Below, one piece after another: positions 47,208 to 58,945 of a stretch of DNA of 64,000 nt. A program made the position numbers and the translations under genes. The stretch covers positions 41,546 through 105,545 of the forward strand of contig JASANE010028067.1 in the NCBI GenBank assembly GCA_030248225.1, given 5' to 3'. The notes beneath the pieces are model-generated. The model worked only from the letters and a program-made list of their open reading frames with translations. It had not been told where the DNA came from and made no database searches. How positions within the stretch are numbered: position 1 is the first letter of the stretch; every line of letters starts with the position of its first letter. This DNA is from Trileptium ribeirensis. Taxonomy: Eukaryota; Nematoda; Enoplea; Enoplida; Thoracostomopsidae.

Positions 47208-48264
47208 CATGAGATTCTCGCCCAAAACCCACTTTGAGACACTTCATGAAAACCGAGTGTCTCAAAATCGAATCAAGCAACAACTGTACCATCAAACAAT
47301 ATTTTGGTAAGGCCTTTATTCTAGGAAAGATGAAAGGAAAAATGAAAGAAAGAAAAATATAGAAGAAAGTAAAAAGTCAATAAATTATTTTTTTACCTTC
47401 AGACTAGTCAACCTAATAACTAAAAACGAAAAATGCTACATTGTACTTCGTTTTACTAAGCTTATACGTGAAAAACGCGCAAAATAGCATAATTCAATAG
47501 TTGTATACAGTGAAACATTGAGCCAAGTTCCTATTCAGATTCAGTCAAAGTTCAACTCATGTATAGAGTTAAAAAGACCCGACTAAAATAGAATCAGCAC
47601 TTAACCCCACGTTTATGTGGCTTAGGAGCGTTGAAATCATTATAGTAACAGAACAATAAAGTTAATTATTGAATGTCCAAAGTATTTGCATAAGTTTGCG
47701 AAAGTATCATGTAAATAATCAATTTTCACAATTCAGGCATAGCACCAGTTTTATTTCAATAACGTAGGATGTTTGTATACACTTAGTTAGGACATATTAA
47801 CATATTTGATAATATCCAAAGTTTAATAATAGGAAACTACATATATACTTATTTATTAACATAACTTTATGATGAATAAAATTATCCGCTCTCGTTCGTG
47901 GAATTAGCAGTGCTTCAGCCGATTGTTACTGAAGGCATAATCTGATCAGACAATGAATGAGCTACTAATAGGGCTTATTTGTCTCTGCAACAAAATAGTG
48001 TAAGTTTATTCTTTTTCTACTAGTATATTCGAAATTGTGAAACTTTTAATTGTTTTGAGCATTTCTAGACACCGAGCCTGGAAAATTCTGATTTGACAAA
48101 AATTGTGCTGTCGATGAAAGGATTTTGGATTTTTTTATCCGATGGCTCTGAAAAGTGGTACAACCTGAACTGATGCGTATCCGAAATGGCTTAAATCGTA
48201 AAGATTACACTGCATCTACATTTAGAGAACTCTGTCGTCATAACAAAGCTTCAAGGAAAATAGG
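47208..48264. other. Unassigned AT-rich stretch
   Basis: No open frame or repeat of note beyond the possible poly(A) signal of the preceding exon. Confidence 0.4.
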
Positions 48265-48478
48265 TTTCCATGAAATTTAAAAGAAGTTTCTTTCGCTTAT
48301 GTACCACTAAAATATTATTTTAAAATTCAAAGCATTATTCTTTGAAATGTCAAAGATAATACTTAATAAGATAACTGTTTTAAAATAGTTCTTTGAAGAT
48401 TAAAGAAATATTCTTTGATTTTTAAAAGAATATCTGGTGGTGCAAAAATCAAAAAACTTGTTTTAAATTTCATGGAAA
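48265..48478. mobile_element. ~214 bp near-perfect palindrome (fold-back MITE)
   Basis: The ends 'tttccatgaaatttaaaa' and 'ttttaaatttcatggaaa' are inverted, and pairing continues inward through 'ccactaaaatatt' / 'aatatctggtgg' and 'attctttgaa' / 'tctttgaag', so nearly the whole segment folds on itself. No open frame. Such palindromes are typical of short fold-back MITEs. Confidence 0.75.
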
Positions 48479-49154
48479 ATTTTTAGTTTAGGTGTAGAAT
48501 TGTTTCTACTAAGCATTTAATAAAAATTACGAAAATCCATCAACCCAGTGATGGTTTATGAGTGACATAGCCAAATGAATTCTTTGCGCAATCCATCCCT
48601 ACTTGACGCGACTCGGCTAAGTACGGTCAATTCGTTTTAATAAATCAATTTAGGCAAATTTTTAGATGCTTCACATTTAGGTCTATAACGGCTGCACTTA
48701 TTCCACAACCAATACCTTCCCAAGAGTTATGCTTACTAAACTCACCATGTTCAAAAATAATTATACGCTCATTACTACAACTTGTTTGGTGAACAATCTT
48801 AAGGATTATCTCACATTATTGAATGACTAGTGAACGTAATTTTCACCTAAATATTTTGAGTTCGATACCTCGCGGTAATTATAAAATCGTTCACCGGTAT
48901 TATAAATGAGAAATCTGACGTAACAATATCAAGTAAATCACTAGGTGTAGTAACTCTCCGCCAAACTATTACACAACTGCTCAGCAGCCTCTACCGATAG
49001 TGTATGCGCTACTCTTATGGGGGCACGTTCCTGCTCCGTATGTAAACCTATGGACTGACGCAGTGACTGGTTAATTATAATTTGGATTCATTATTACTGC
49101 ACATACTTAACTGAATTTGTTGATACAGCGCTACGCCATGCAAACAGAATGTTT
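48479..49154. other. Unassigned AT-rich stretch
   Basis: Nothing recognised. Confidence 0.4.
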
Positions 49155-49377
49155 TTAACAGCTTTGAAGTGTTTTACATACTGCTACTGTCAAACTTGGA
49201 GTGGTAATTGCAGCGGTATAAACATTGATGCTGACATTGCAGTTCAAAACTCCATAGAATTTAGCCGCTGCAAGGATGCCTACTATTTCATCTGTTGCCT
49301 TGCAAAACGTAGGGATAGTTAGACTTGTTGGTTTCTTTATCCAAACCGTTAGCGGCAAAAAAGCCGTAAAGTAGAGT
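49155..49377 (-). CDS. Exon-like segment, small Cys-containing peptide
   Basis: Minus-strand frame of about 73 codons to TAA with coding-like codons: a hydrophobic start ('LYFTAFLPLTVWI') and cysteines in 'TFCKATDE', 'LNCNVSINVY', 'AVCKTLQSC'. An AG at the 'accaacaag' position would make a shorter exon. It lies 3' of the ZP-like segments on the same strand and could be a later exon of that gene, but the join is not proven. Confidence 0.25.
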
Positions 49378-49912
49378 CACAGTTTATCTGAGCAGAGTAA
49401 GCGGTGTAAAAGTGTAGAATCTTGCTTGTTTATCTAAAATATAAAATCACTAAATTTAATACAAAACATAATCTAGGCATAACGATGGTTATCGTTGAAG
49501 CGTTTGCAACACAAATTTTTAAACCAAAGGGAAAATACGTTAATACAGAAATCGTATTTATAAATAAAGAACAAGTGTATATATATATATGAATCTAAAA
49601 TTCGAAACTACAGATTTCCTGCTTGCGGCCCTTAATTGACCAACTTAGCGTAATAATCACTGAGGAAGAACTACTAACCTGTTTATATCAAACCATATAT
49701 ATCGTAGCCTTTATAAAGTAACGAAACAGAAGCGTTGTTTCTATAATTTAGATTGTAAAATGCATCAGCTGAACGCTGTAATATATCGATTTCTATATAT
49801 AATATTAATTAGATCGGGCTTTTTATAAAAAGCTACCGAAACAGAAAATGGGAACGCTTTAAGGCAATAATGCTATGACCATCTTTTTCACATATGTTGT
49901 CAGACCACTTAC

Positions 49913-50056
49913 GGCATGGCTGGGTTATAATGCTTCTGCAGAGGTCCGCCGCATGAAAGACATTGCAGTATAACAATTTGTTGCAGTTGAAGAACAGTAA
50001 TGTATCCTCTGAGTTGGGTTTTAACAGAAAATACGAATCATCAATGAAATGTACGT
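49913..50056 (-). CDS. Exon candidate resembling the end of a ZP-C domain
   Basis: Minus strand, acceptor 'atgtgcaag' and a consensus donor GTAAGT at 49912-49907. The 144 bp segment (phases 1 in, 1 out) encodes 'VHFIDDSYFLLKPNSEDTLL', then 'FFNCNKLLYCNVFHAADLC' and 'IITQPC'. An aromatic strand with F-x-F spacing, C-x5-C, then two further cysteines is the layout at the C-terminus of zona pellucida domains (compare the 'vYLHCeVyLC...C...C' end of that family). ZP proteins are secreted or membrane polymers. The open frame continues past the donor to 49833. Assignment is by eye only. Confidence 0.4.
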
Positions 50057-50846
50057 CTTGCACATATGAAGCGGCGTGTTAACGCTTTGCTTGCTCTTGC
50101 CTATGATGTGATACCAGCATTTTATAGCTCCTTACAACGTACGTTTTACGCAGGATAAAAGCATATATTTTATACCAGAAATTCGCCGGTTTCCGAAGAA
50201 ATATATAATTTCTCTATTTCCAATTTTTCATAAATTCATGAAAGTTTTTCTAATTTTCATGAGTGCCACAAACTTGTGCAAAAACTAATGGTTATCTTTT
50301 TCACAAAATATTAGTTTAGTTGTCAAATAAACCAATTTCATTTTTCTTTTGAACCAATTCGATTAAAGTTTACTTCTTCGAAGCGTAAAGTTTGCTCTGT
50401 TTCTGCTTTCCATATCATTAAATCTAACTTAACTTTTTATTCTTTGTCTGTTTTGTTTGTTTTGCAATACAAATTTATATAAGTGAGGTCTTGTGGCGCA
50501 GCGATCATATTTTGATATATATATAATTGTACAGTTAAAGTATCAGATTAAAACTAATTTAGAATGAGATCAATTCAGCTTGACCTGGTATATTAAATTA
50601 TATTCAATGTTACAGAAGGTTGTGTTTAACTTATGTTATTACTGCAAATCGATCAAGGATCAGCCCATGTACAAAAGGATAGTAAATTTGGCAAACTTGG
50701 CTAACATAACGCTTCAACATGTGCGATTGATCCTTTTTTCAACTCATCTGAATTAAATTTTATTTGCTAGCGAAACAGTTTGGATTCTTATTCTTCGTGC
50801 TAAGAAGGCTCAGAATTTATTGTTCAGTTCTATTCATTCTTTTTAC

Positions 50847-51065
50847 TGTACGGTTTCGTTGCTGTAGTGGAATTACGGGAGGACACGTTTCTCCCAAAAA
50901 TATGTCTGGAGTCAATGCCATGTAGGACCAGAAATATGCCAAGTTCATCAATTACGATGCATGCATATATAGAAATACGTTCTGGTGATGGCCCCTTACA
51001 GGTAGTTCTCCATAGAAATCTGCCATGTTGGTCAAGCATGTATGTAGATGTGAACAAATGGCAAC
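50847..51065 (-). CDS. Exon candidate, possible earlier part of the ZP-like domain
   Basis: Minus strand, acceptor 'atatgtaaacag' and a GT donor at 50846-50845. 219 bp with phase 1 exit, compatible with the 2-base lead of the exon at 50056. It encodes 'YMLDQHGRFLWRTTCKG', 'SPERISIYACIVIDELGIFL' and 'VLHGIDSRHIFG'. In ZP-C domains a similar order (S-P-x-I-x-V-x-x-C ... L-I-x-x-G-C-P) occurs, but here GID stands where GCP is usual, a missing cysteine. An overlapping minus-strand frame (51167-50952) is also open, so the exact frame upstream is uncertain. Confidence 0.35.
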
Positions 51066-51681
51066 CTGTTTACATATACCCGTACTGTTCTTGAAGCTTG
51101 TTTTTCCACCTAAACTGTTTCGTCCCAGATTATTCACATGTCTGGGCCCATCCATGGTGACGATCATCTAATCACAAACCCCAGTTTGTATGCAAGTTTA
51201 AATGTTTGAACTGCTGTATTAATAGAGATTAAAAAATAGTTACCTTATTACAAATTTTAGTAAAAAGTTTGTGAATTTACTTCTATACCACTGTTAAAAA
51301 GTTGAATATTCCTTTTATCTTTTCACAGTTGCGGATACATTTTAGGATATTAAAATTTGTATATAAATTTTAGGTGTTATAATATATAATAATTTATTCT
51401 TAACTATGGTTGTGTCTTCTGTGCCCTAAATTGGAGCAAACACGCGATTTTTAAATGAAATCCACAGCTCTGAGTAAATAACGACAACCTATTATAAGAT
51501 TTTGTAGCAAAAATATAGTATCTTAGTTGTTTATTTTACTTATTTTTGGCTATGCATGTACACGGAAATGATATGCCGCCAAAGTTTCAAACGAATTACC
51601 ATCATTCGTTTATGAGTTATATCTTGTGACGGTTAATATGTGGTTTTATCGCCAAGCTAAGCTTAATGAGTTAACGTTTAA

Positions 51682-52107
51682 TGTAGCGTTTACGTCACAA
51701 AGGACCCCATGTGAAAGTTTTGTCCACCCAGAGTGTCTTTTCCACCATCAATAACATGGTGTCTTGGACAGCGTGGTATTTCTGATGGTATTTTCAGATA
51801 GTATACATAGGTAGTGTAGTGTCGATAATAGTATGTTGTAGACTACACAGTAAAATTTATATGGTGTTAGCTACACCATGCTGTTATTTATACACAATAT
51901 ATAATGGGTTTGTGTATGGTGCCCTTAACACCGTCAGTAAAAAACAATAGGTAGATTAAGACACTATAGCTACGTTGATGGTGTCTCATACACCATCTAT
52001 TGCATTATATAGTGTAGGCATATACCGTATAGCACTGGATGGTATGGTCTAGACCATTGGGGGACAAAAGTTTCACATGGGGGTTCCTTTATAACGTAAA
52101 CGCCGCA
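51682..52107. mobile_element. 426 bp MITE with 48 bp inverted repeats and TAA flanks
   Basis: Ends pair over about 48 bp: left 'tgtagcgtttacgtcacaaa', right (reverse complement) 'tgcggcgtttacgttataaa', both continuing through 'catgtgaaa.ttttgtcc'. TAA is on both sides (51679-51681, 52108-52110). The interior is full of 'ggtgt'/'acacca' motifs in both orientations. No open frame, so it depends on another element for movement. Related ends occur at 21746 and 56910. TWA duplications suggest PIF/Harbinger (or an ISL2EU-like group), unproven. Confidence 0.85.
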
Positions 52108-52419
52108 TAACTTTGTTGTATATTTTTTAATAAAGAAATGAATGCCAATCTTCACTGTATTAGGGAATTCGTAGATAGAGGCTTTCAGTATGTAATATAA
52201 GTCAGGTTTAAATTTATCAATGAACATTCTAGATCAGTTTTCATTCACGCTAATGGTCAAAATTTATTATTTCCTGCAATTGTTAGCGAAGTTAATCTGT
52301 CGAACGTTAGTTGTTTTAGATGATATTGACGCGTTTGTTAGGAAATGTTTACTCAAAAACTGTATTTATGGTGATGTCGGTATTTCTCAGTGCCTGCTTC
52401 AAAGACTAGAAGACTAGGA

Positions 52420-52780
52420 CAATTTCGGGCTGGGAGGGATTCTAGGAAAGATCTGCTTTTTATCTTCTGTACGCAAACCGCAATTTTAAAGTCAGGTATA
52501 AAGCAGATTCGTTTTATCACTGGTCGTCCTGTTGCAACTTAATTGCTACTATGTCTTAATCAATGGACCCAAGCTTTTGATAATAAGCGAACTGTTGACA
52601 TTTCCTGTTTTTAGATATTTCAACAGCGTTTGAAACAGTTTCCCATGTGAAACTGCTATCTAAACTTAACTCTATTTAATTTAAGAATACAGCACTATCG
52701 ATTGTTAAAGGGCTATTTAAGTAGCAGATGCTAATGTTTTAATGTAGATATAGTTTTAAATCTACTGTTGTTAAAGTTAT
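52420..52780 (+). pseudogene. CR1-type RT remnant, 5' part
   Basis: The plus-strand translation with shifts gives 'RFITGRPVAT' and 'LLLCLNQWTQAFDNKRTVDI' (fingers region, normally 'GF..GRSC.TQLL'), then 'ISTAFETVSHVKLLSKLNSI', the motif A region with the usual 'AFDKVSH' decayed. It stops abruptly at about 52780, and the next matching part begins near 53860. Confidence 0.75.
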
Positions 52781-52840
52781 ATTATGTCGGCCCAAACATA
52801 ACTTATTTGGGAGTATTCTATTTTAATATATATCAGGAGG

Positions 52841-53786
52841 TAACGGAAACTCCGGTTCCGGTTCCGGCGAAAATCGTGTTCCGGTTGCGGTTCCGGTAAA
52901 AGGCAAAAAATATAGTGGAGCCAAAATTCCGGTTTAGACAGTTTGTTAAAAATTATCCACATATTTGCTTCATCTGTGCTCCAATCATGCGTTAGGATTG
53001 ATATGGTCTAACTTGATATACATAATAGAGTATGGATTATTGAAGTACTTAGCTTTAGGCGTGGCTAATATAAATTGCGCCAAGCACCAGCCAGTATGCT
53101 TGTAAACTTCATAATCAGTGTACATTGCACTAAAGTAACATATCTGCAAAGCAGCCAGAAACCGCGTTCTTGGGAATGAACTGATTGAAACTGTGCGAGC
53201 AGTATCACAGTTTGTTTCATTTATAGCATTCTGAACAGAAAATCAACATCATCATCTAACTGAGGGTCACAAGTTGTCCAACGCTAGCCTGAACAATGTT
53301 TCGCGCCGACGAACAAAAAATTATAGTATACCTTTTTGTATTCGTTTATATGAACAAATAATTTCAAGTTTCCTAGAACGTCTGTCTAGTAAAGGAAGAC
53401 AGTAAAATTGTCTATGGTAAGCAATAAGACAGAAACAGAGCAAAACTGTCTAGTCTACGCTCTATGCGTTACAGGAACATTCAGTTTGATAGAGTGTATG
53501 CAAGAATGTACAGAGGAAGACATTTTGCCGCTGGGAGTCCAAACGACCAACATCTTGTACGATAAATACATATATTTTAGTTTCCTCAGCCTCTTCAAAG
53601 TCCTAGTAGCGAGGCAATAATGTCATCCCAATACATCAAGTTTAATGTAAAATTATTTTTAATACATTTTAAATCTACAGTGCCTTCATTTTGTCCTTCA
53701 TCTGTTTTACTATGCATAAGTTTCGAACACCAGGTTCCTGTTCCGGTTTAAATGGATGGTTCCGGTTGCTGATTCCGGTTCCGTTA
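52841..53786. mobile_element. GGTTCCGG-rich insertion splitting an RT remnant
   Basis: Clusters of 'ggttccggttccgg' lie near each end (52848-52945 and 53735-53800, same orientation), bounded by the short inverted string 'taacggaa' / 'ttccgtta'. The segment falls exactly in the gap of the RT remnant. A plus-strand open segment (53408-53620) with several cysteines lies inside; its status is unclear. Boundaries are approximate. Confidence 0.45.
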
Positions 53787-53859
53787 AATTGAGTTCCGTA
53801 TATACATATATATATTACTGTTACTGATTTAACACTCTCGATTTAAAGATTTTTGCAGA

Positions 53860-54640
53860 ATATGCAAAAATGGCCAATAATTTTGTCAACTGAAATGATA
53901 CTGTGTTTGCTAACAACGATTTACAGGATATATTTAAATGGTCACCAAACGATGAGTTAAATTTGAAGAAATACTCCGTTTATCATTTTGGTTGTAATAA
54001 ACCCACGAAAGACCTATAATATCTACGATTTTGTAATAAATACTTAGTTTCCACATTCAAAGACTTTGGTATGTACATTTCAGAATATCTGAATTTCTCT
54101 GATTATTTTACAAAACTTTTATATTAAGCCTTGTACGTTAAACTATATGAATTGAGCGTTTTATTGTTGAAATCTGGGTACTTTTCTCACAGTTTACAAA
54201 GTCTTTAATCGTCCAATTTTTGAATACTCATTCCAGGGCTACAATCCTCACTTATTAACCGATATCCGTGCACTTGAAGAACTGTCGCCTACCCGGTTTT
54301 GCAAAATTATATTACAAACATCGATTATATATTTTGAACCTAGCTTCACTTGAATCAAGAAGGTTAAAATTTTATGTACACTTTGTTCACAAAATTATTA
54401 ATAATTTAGTAAATATTCAATTCATTTCCACATATTTTTTTTAAATTCCCTCTTATGTAGGAACAAACAATAACTTTTTAAAATTAGTTATACCAAGATA
54501 AAGGTACTTGACGATAAAGATACTAATATAAAGGTAAATACTTGTAGGTGCTTGTTTTCTAATAGAGTGATGATGCCTTGGAATTATCTACTTGACCTAG
54601 TAATTTGCTAGCTGTTTTTTAAAACTATATTACATTGAGT
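53860..54640 (+). pseudogene. CR1-type RT remnant, 3' part
   Basis: The plus-strand translation with shifts contains 'FKWSPNDELNLKKYSVYHFG' followed by 'CNKP' (W..N..KC..+HFG..NP in the family), 'FKDFGMYISEYLNFSDYF' (DLGV motif) and 'RPIFEYSFQGYNPHLLTDI' followed by 'EELSPTRFCKII'. Motif C itself is lost in the inserted or deleted region. The most eroded of the RT copies here. Confidence 0.75.
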
Positions 54641-55576
54641 TGACTTATTGAATTTCTTGCTGAAGGACTCTTAGTGGCCAGGTTGGCTGATTTTCTACCA
54701 CAGCTACGGTTGTTGATTACTTCAATTAAAATCAATCACCACTGCGATAAATCCTTATATCACGTATATACTTTCGTTAAGTCGTCCATATCCGTGAACA
54801 GGAAGGGTGTTATTGCAAAAACTTGTTTTCAAAGAATTTATTATTACTGTTGATGTTAAATAAATATTAGTATAAGGAATTTGGGAAATGATGTAATTTA
54901 GTTTATGCATCCAATGTCCATTTTCTGCTTTAACTATAAATTGCTTTATGTATTTTTGTGGCAGCCGTAAAGCTGTGACACTGTTTTCGACTTTGTTCGA
55001 CTGAGCAGAGGGTTGTCTCACGGAAAGAAGAGAGTGTATGGTACATTTTAATAGTATATTTGGACTGGCCCTATCGCATACATTTATCCCGACATATTGC
55101 AACATATAACTATTACCGAGTCAGTTTTAGTGTCGTGCGTTTACGCCAATGACTGCTTTAAAACGACGATCTGACTGCATTGCAATGAAGAAATCAACTT
55201 CAACGAAGCCATTTGACATTATAAAATTTTTTAGTTAATGAAACCTTATGCCAAAGAATTTTAGTTAGAAAACCATCAAAACCCAATGCAAGCATATACA
55301 ACGCATAGATATTTCGTCACCAATAAAACTATTTTTGAAGAAAATACTGTTTTCTAATTTATAATATTTCAATGCTGATATGGTGTATATTTATTTACCA
55401 AAGTCTTTCAGTCGTCCCCGACCTGGAATTAAAAACCAGGCTTAACATATACTGTGAAGTAACGTTTTGAAAAGAAATTCTCCGGGCAACAATCTTTTCC
55501 GCAGGTAAGTGTGAGTTTAGTGAAAATGGGAAGAATTACTCAAATTAAGCGGCTTATCTTACTTTTTAATAAACAT
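54641..55576. other. Unassigned; one long minus-strand open frame
   Basis: A 116-codon minus-strand frame at 54755-55105 is long for such AT-rich DNA and partly coding-like ('LLKCTIHSLLSVRQPSAQ'), but no domain is recognised. The rest is featureless. Confidence 0.3.
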
Positions 55577-55718
55577 TCATAAAGTGCATAGGTGCTGATA
55601 TGATTTGCAAGTGTTGCAGTCGGTGACGGTGTTGACGATTCCATCGAAACATTTGTTGGCGCCTGCAACAAATGTATACATGAGTGGCTTTGTGTTGAAG
55701 CGCCAACCGACAACATTT
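55577..55718 (-). CDS. Cysteine-containing exon-like segment
   Basis: On the minus strand an acceptor 'tttattacttgtag' precedes 142 bp open to TGA at 55577, encoding 'NVVGWRFNTKPLMYTFVAGA' followed by 'NKCFDGIVNTVTDCNTC' and 'YQHLC'. The spacing of aromatic residues and cysteines faintly recalls part of a Kunitz-type or other small disulfide domain, but the pattern does not truly fit. Upstream is A-rich sequence with 'tataggaaatatagg' repeats. Family unassigned. Confidence 0.3.
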
Positions 55719-56799
55719 CTACAAGTAATAAAAAGGCAGACGGCTGCGCGAGCGAAGCGAGCGCAGAAGCTCACCATTTTCGCCGATTTGGTAATCGAAA
55801 ATTTCCAAAAAATGCAAAGGGGGTGGACCATTTACATCCTTTGGCAAGGAGTAAAAAATATAGGAAATATAGGCCAAAACCCAAAAATATAGGACAAAAA
55901 GTGAAAATATCGGAAATATATAACAATTGGCATGTTGCAAAAATTAAATATATATTCTAAATCTCCTTTTGAAACTAGCTGCTTCGCTGAGATGGTTGGG
56001 TATTCGCAATTTTGCGCCTTTTTTAAATAAATGATTATGTAGTCTGACAACTTTGTTTATGTACAAAGACTATGACCTAACACAATTTTCTCTATATAAA
56101 TCCGGAAATTCGATATGAGTTGTCAGTTATCTATTATATATGTATTTAAGTGTACCAATTTTGGCTCAAGTACAATATTGAATGATTAATTCGGTATCAG
56201 AAATAATGAATAGTAATGGCCCATTACATATTAAAAGATGTAAAACAGCATTTTTATCACATCTCCAAGGTTGTCGAATCTCCAAGCTTGTCGGGATATT
56301 ATTTTAGTTTTTTCTCATCTTTTCTACTCTGAAGTATATACGATACACTGATACTTCATTAAGGTGCACACATTTGGTAATCTATCCACTAACGCATAAC
56401 TAAAGCTTAGAGGGTTTTGACAATCTGAAATCATCTCAACATATGGCCAATATAACCGCGGAGCCAGCGTTAACAATGTAAAGCTGTTCCATTGTTCGGA
56501 ATTAACTCATTACATTTCTTTCATTAAACCTCGTTATGTTGATTCTGAAATTAGCAGTATGTGATTTGTTAATAAATTTTCTTGTTGTTTCTGTAATTGC
56601 AGACTTTGTAATCCAGCGAGCAAGCTTCTACATCGCTAACATGGTATAAACCCTTGAGCAAGCTCCAATAACCTTTATCTATACACTACTGGCACATATA
56701 AATAATGCAGCACACTGTCAATAAAGCTGCAAAAAGACATTGTGTGCCTTACGCTGTCGAGAAGTGACAATACCCCTAGTTAGCTACGTTTGAAAAAAA
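55719..56799. other. Unassigned AT-rich stretch
   Basis: Includes a small palindromic 'gcgcgagcgaagcgagcgc' at 55744-55763 and A-rich short repeats (aaatatagg) at 55855-55920. Otherwise nothing recognised. Confidence 0.4.
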
Positions 56800-56910
56800 T
56801 TTATAAAAACCTGTCTAAGACACCTTGTGGTCGACAATATGCATGTCACTGTCACTGTGTGGTGTATATAGGATTCCAAACGTTGGGAACATTATAACGT
56901 GAACGCCCCA
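56800..56910. mobile_element. MITE end fragment, relative of 51682
   Basis: 'gtctaagacacctt' and the terminus 'attataacgtgaacgcccca' followed by TAA (56911-56913) match the 426 bp MITE family. The other end was not found, so this is a solo end or a truncated copy. Confidence 0.5.
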
Positions 56911-57779
56911 TAAGTCCCGAGCTCACCATGACGGCCTTAACGCCTGATGCAAACGTCGTTACGCTGACTGTTCTGTCGCCAGTATGCCAATGTTAATAAA
57001 CAAACTGAGTGCTAGGTCTCGCTAATCATGTGCCATGTTAATCTCATCCGGTTACACCACGTATTTTGCCCAAATAACAAGATTCCCTTTTTCAACTACT
57101 CATGCGTCTCAATTTATAAATATAAATTTAAGTAATAAATATGTAGAAATATCATATACACAATGCACAAACTCACGTTTATATTGTTTTATTTACACTT
57201 GTACATATTGCAACACCGTATCACATCTGTGCAAGCATATAATGGCTACCAGCCAGACAAGTAATAGAAGTCTTAGTTCATTTCAAACGTAACTAAAATC
57301 AACAAGTAAATTTAGTACGTCAGGTGTATTGAGTAAAGTAACAATGGACACGGCAAACAACAGTCGGAAAATGAAACGTTTCACCACGACTTGAGAGACC
57401 ACGATATTATACTAAGACCACGGTAATAAAGTAGCAAATTAACCTTGAACTGTATTACAGATCATCCAATTTTGAGCGAGCTGCAAACAACTAACTAACT
57501 ATATACAAAAGAGACAGACAGAGGCAAAAACGTAGATGAAATTTTATTTATACTCAATTCAAACATACATGTGTTTTATTTTAAATTTATTTGAGACTTA
57601 ATTTGGTTGTATATTTCACTTCCGATCTTGTTATAGATTTCAGTAATATACCATTATGGAATCTAAGTAGAGCTGATTTAAGTTTCTGTTGTTTGTTAGC
57701 GGATTCATGGACGCAGAGGTATAAGTTGGGACACCAAATATTTGAAGAAAAAATAAAAATACAAAAAATATATTAAATT
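56911..57779. other. Unassigned AT-rich stretch
   Basis: Short open frames only, none with recognisable content. Confidence 0.4.
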
Positions 57780-57845
57780 TATTGATCAAAGATGGGTCGA
57801 AATTCGAGCCCACCCCGTCAAAAAATTTCTGGATGCGCCATTGCT
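57780..57845 (-). mobile_element. hAT-like terminus (solo)
   Basis: On the minus strand this reads 'aatggcgcatccagaaattt' and then a G-rich run, resembling the widespread 'CAGTGGCGGATCCAG' ends of hAT MITEs. No partner end was found nearby. Confidence 0.35.
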
Positions 57846-58320
57846 ATTGTGTCATGGAATTGCGGCAACTTGTGAGAAAATACAAACTGTAAAATTTTAA
57901 ATAATTTCTGAGAAAGTTAAGTCCAGGAAATTCCACATATTGCGTTAGGTGTTTATAATTAGATGTATTAAGCTGGTTGCGCTCTATTTCTGACAATTAC
58001 AGTTATTTATATAATATACAGTTGTTGTACTATTGTCATAACGGTTACGCTCTTCATGTTGTTGCTGATATATTTCAACTTGTTTGCTACTCCAGCGGTC
58101 CAATGCCAAAATGGCAGTGATATATAGCAAAAATTAGAAATGTGGTAAGACTATGGCTTTATAAATTTTAAACTCGTAACCGGATTGTGTTACCGTTCTT
58201 TAAATATCTTCGAAGCGGGTAACAAGTGTGAAATGTACGAATGTAAGAGTTGGATTTATATTTTTTTGTTTTACGCGATAAATGCATAATTATTGAAAAC
58301 ATTTCTACGGAATTAATGAT
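57846..58320. other. Unassigned AT-rich stretch
   Basis: Nothing recognised. Confidence 0.4.
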
Positions 58321-58440
58321 CGCTTTACAAAAATCAAATCAAATCAAAATTTTATTCAGTTCTTATGGTACATACGAGACTTTACATTTACTGCAATGTT
58401 CTGCTTCTGAAACGCTTTTATACTGACCTGACAGTGAATG
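58321..58440 (-). mobile_element. 3' end of a non-LTR element, (TTGAT)n tail
   Basis: Read on the minus strand the sequence ends 'ctgaataaaattttgattt' followed by 'gatttgatttttg', an AATAAA-like signal and short pentamer tail typical of CR1/Jockey-like elements. The coding part is not recognised upstream. Confidence 0.5.
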
Positions 58441-58869
58441 ATTCATTGTACGGGAAACATAACTGGCAAAATTATTTTCCACAGAAACTTTATGAATACG
58501 TTTACATCGTCACAAAATCTGAATAGGAACTGACTTTGTTCCAGTGGCTGTTTACAAAAAATGTTAACGAAATGCATGGTGGGAAGCTGTGAGATTTTTT
58601 TGCTGTGTGTAATTTTGCTTGTATAATAATGTTGCATTCATTCCATTAAAATTAACAGCAGCCACAGCAGTAGGCAATAAAACACAACTGACCAATGGCG
58701 CTTTCAGCGGGATGCCGGGGAGTTGGGTGAGGAGGTGAGTGCCCGTCCCCCACAGCTTCTATTTTTGGGGCCACATAGGCGCTTTTCATAAAAATTTTCA
58801 ACTCTATCGTGTGAAAAAACGTGAACATTGACAAAACTTACATCTAAATAACTCAAAAATTTTCAACGC

Positions 58870-58945
58870 TTTGCGCCCAACACCACATTTAAGGCATTAT
58901 TATTTTACGTGGCCCCTTCCTTAACAAAATTCTGGATTCGCCACT
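58870..58945 (-). mobile_element. Second hAT-like terminus (solo)
   Basis: Minus strand 'gtagtggcgaatccagaatt' followed by 'ttgttaaggaaggggcc' closely parallels the end at 57780-57845 in the same orientation. The preceding GC-richer block (58690-58760, with ggatgccggggagttggg) may belong to it. Confidence 0.4.
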
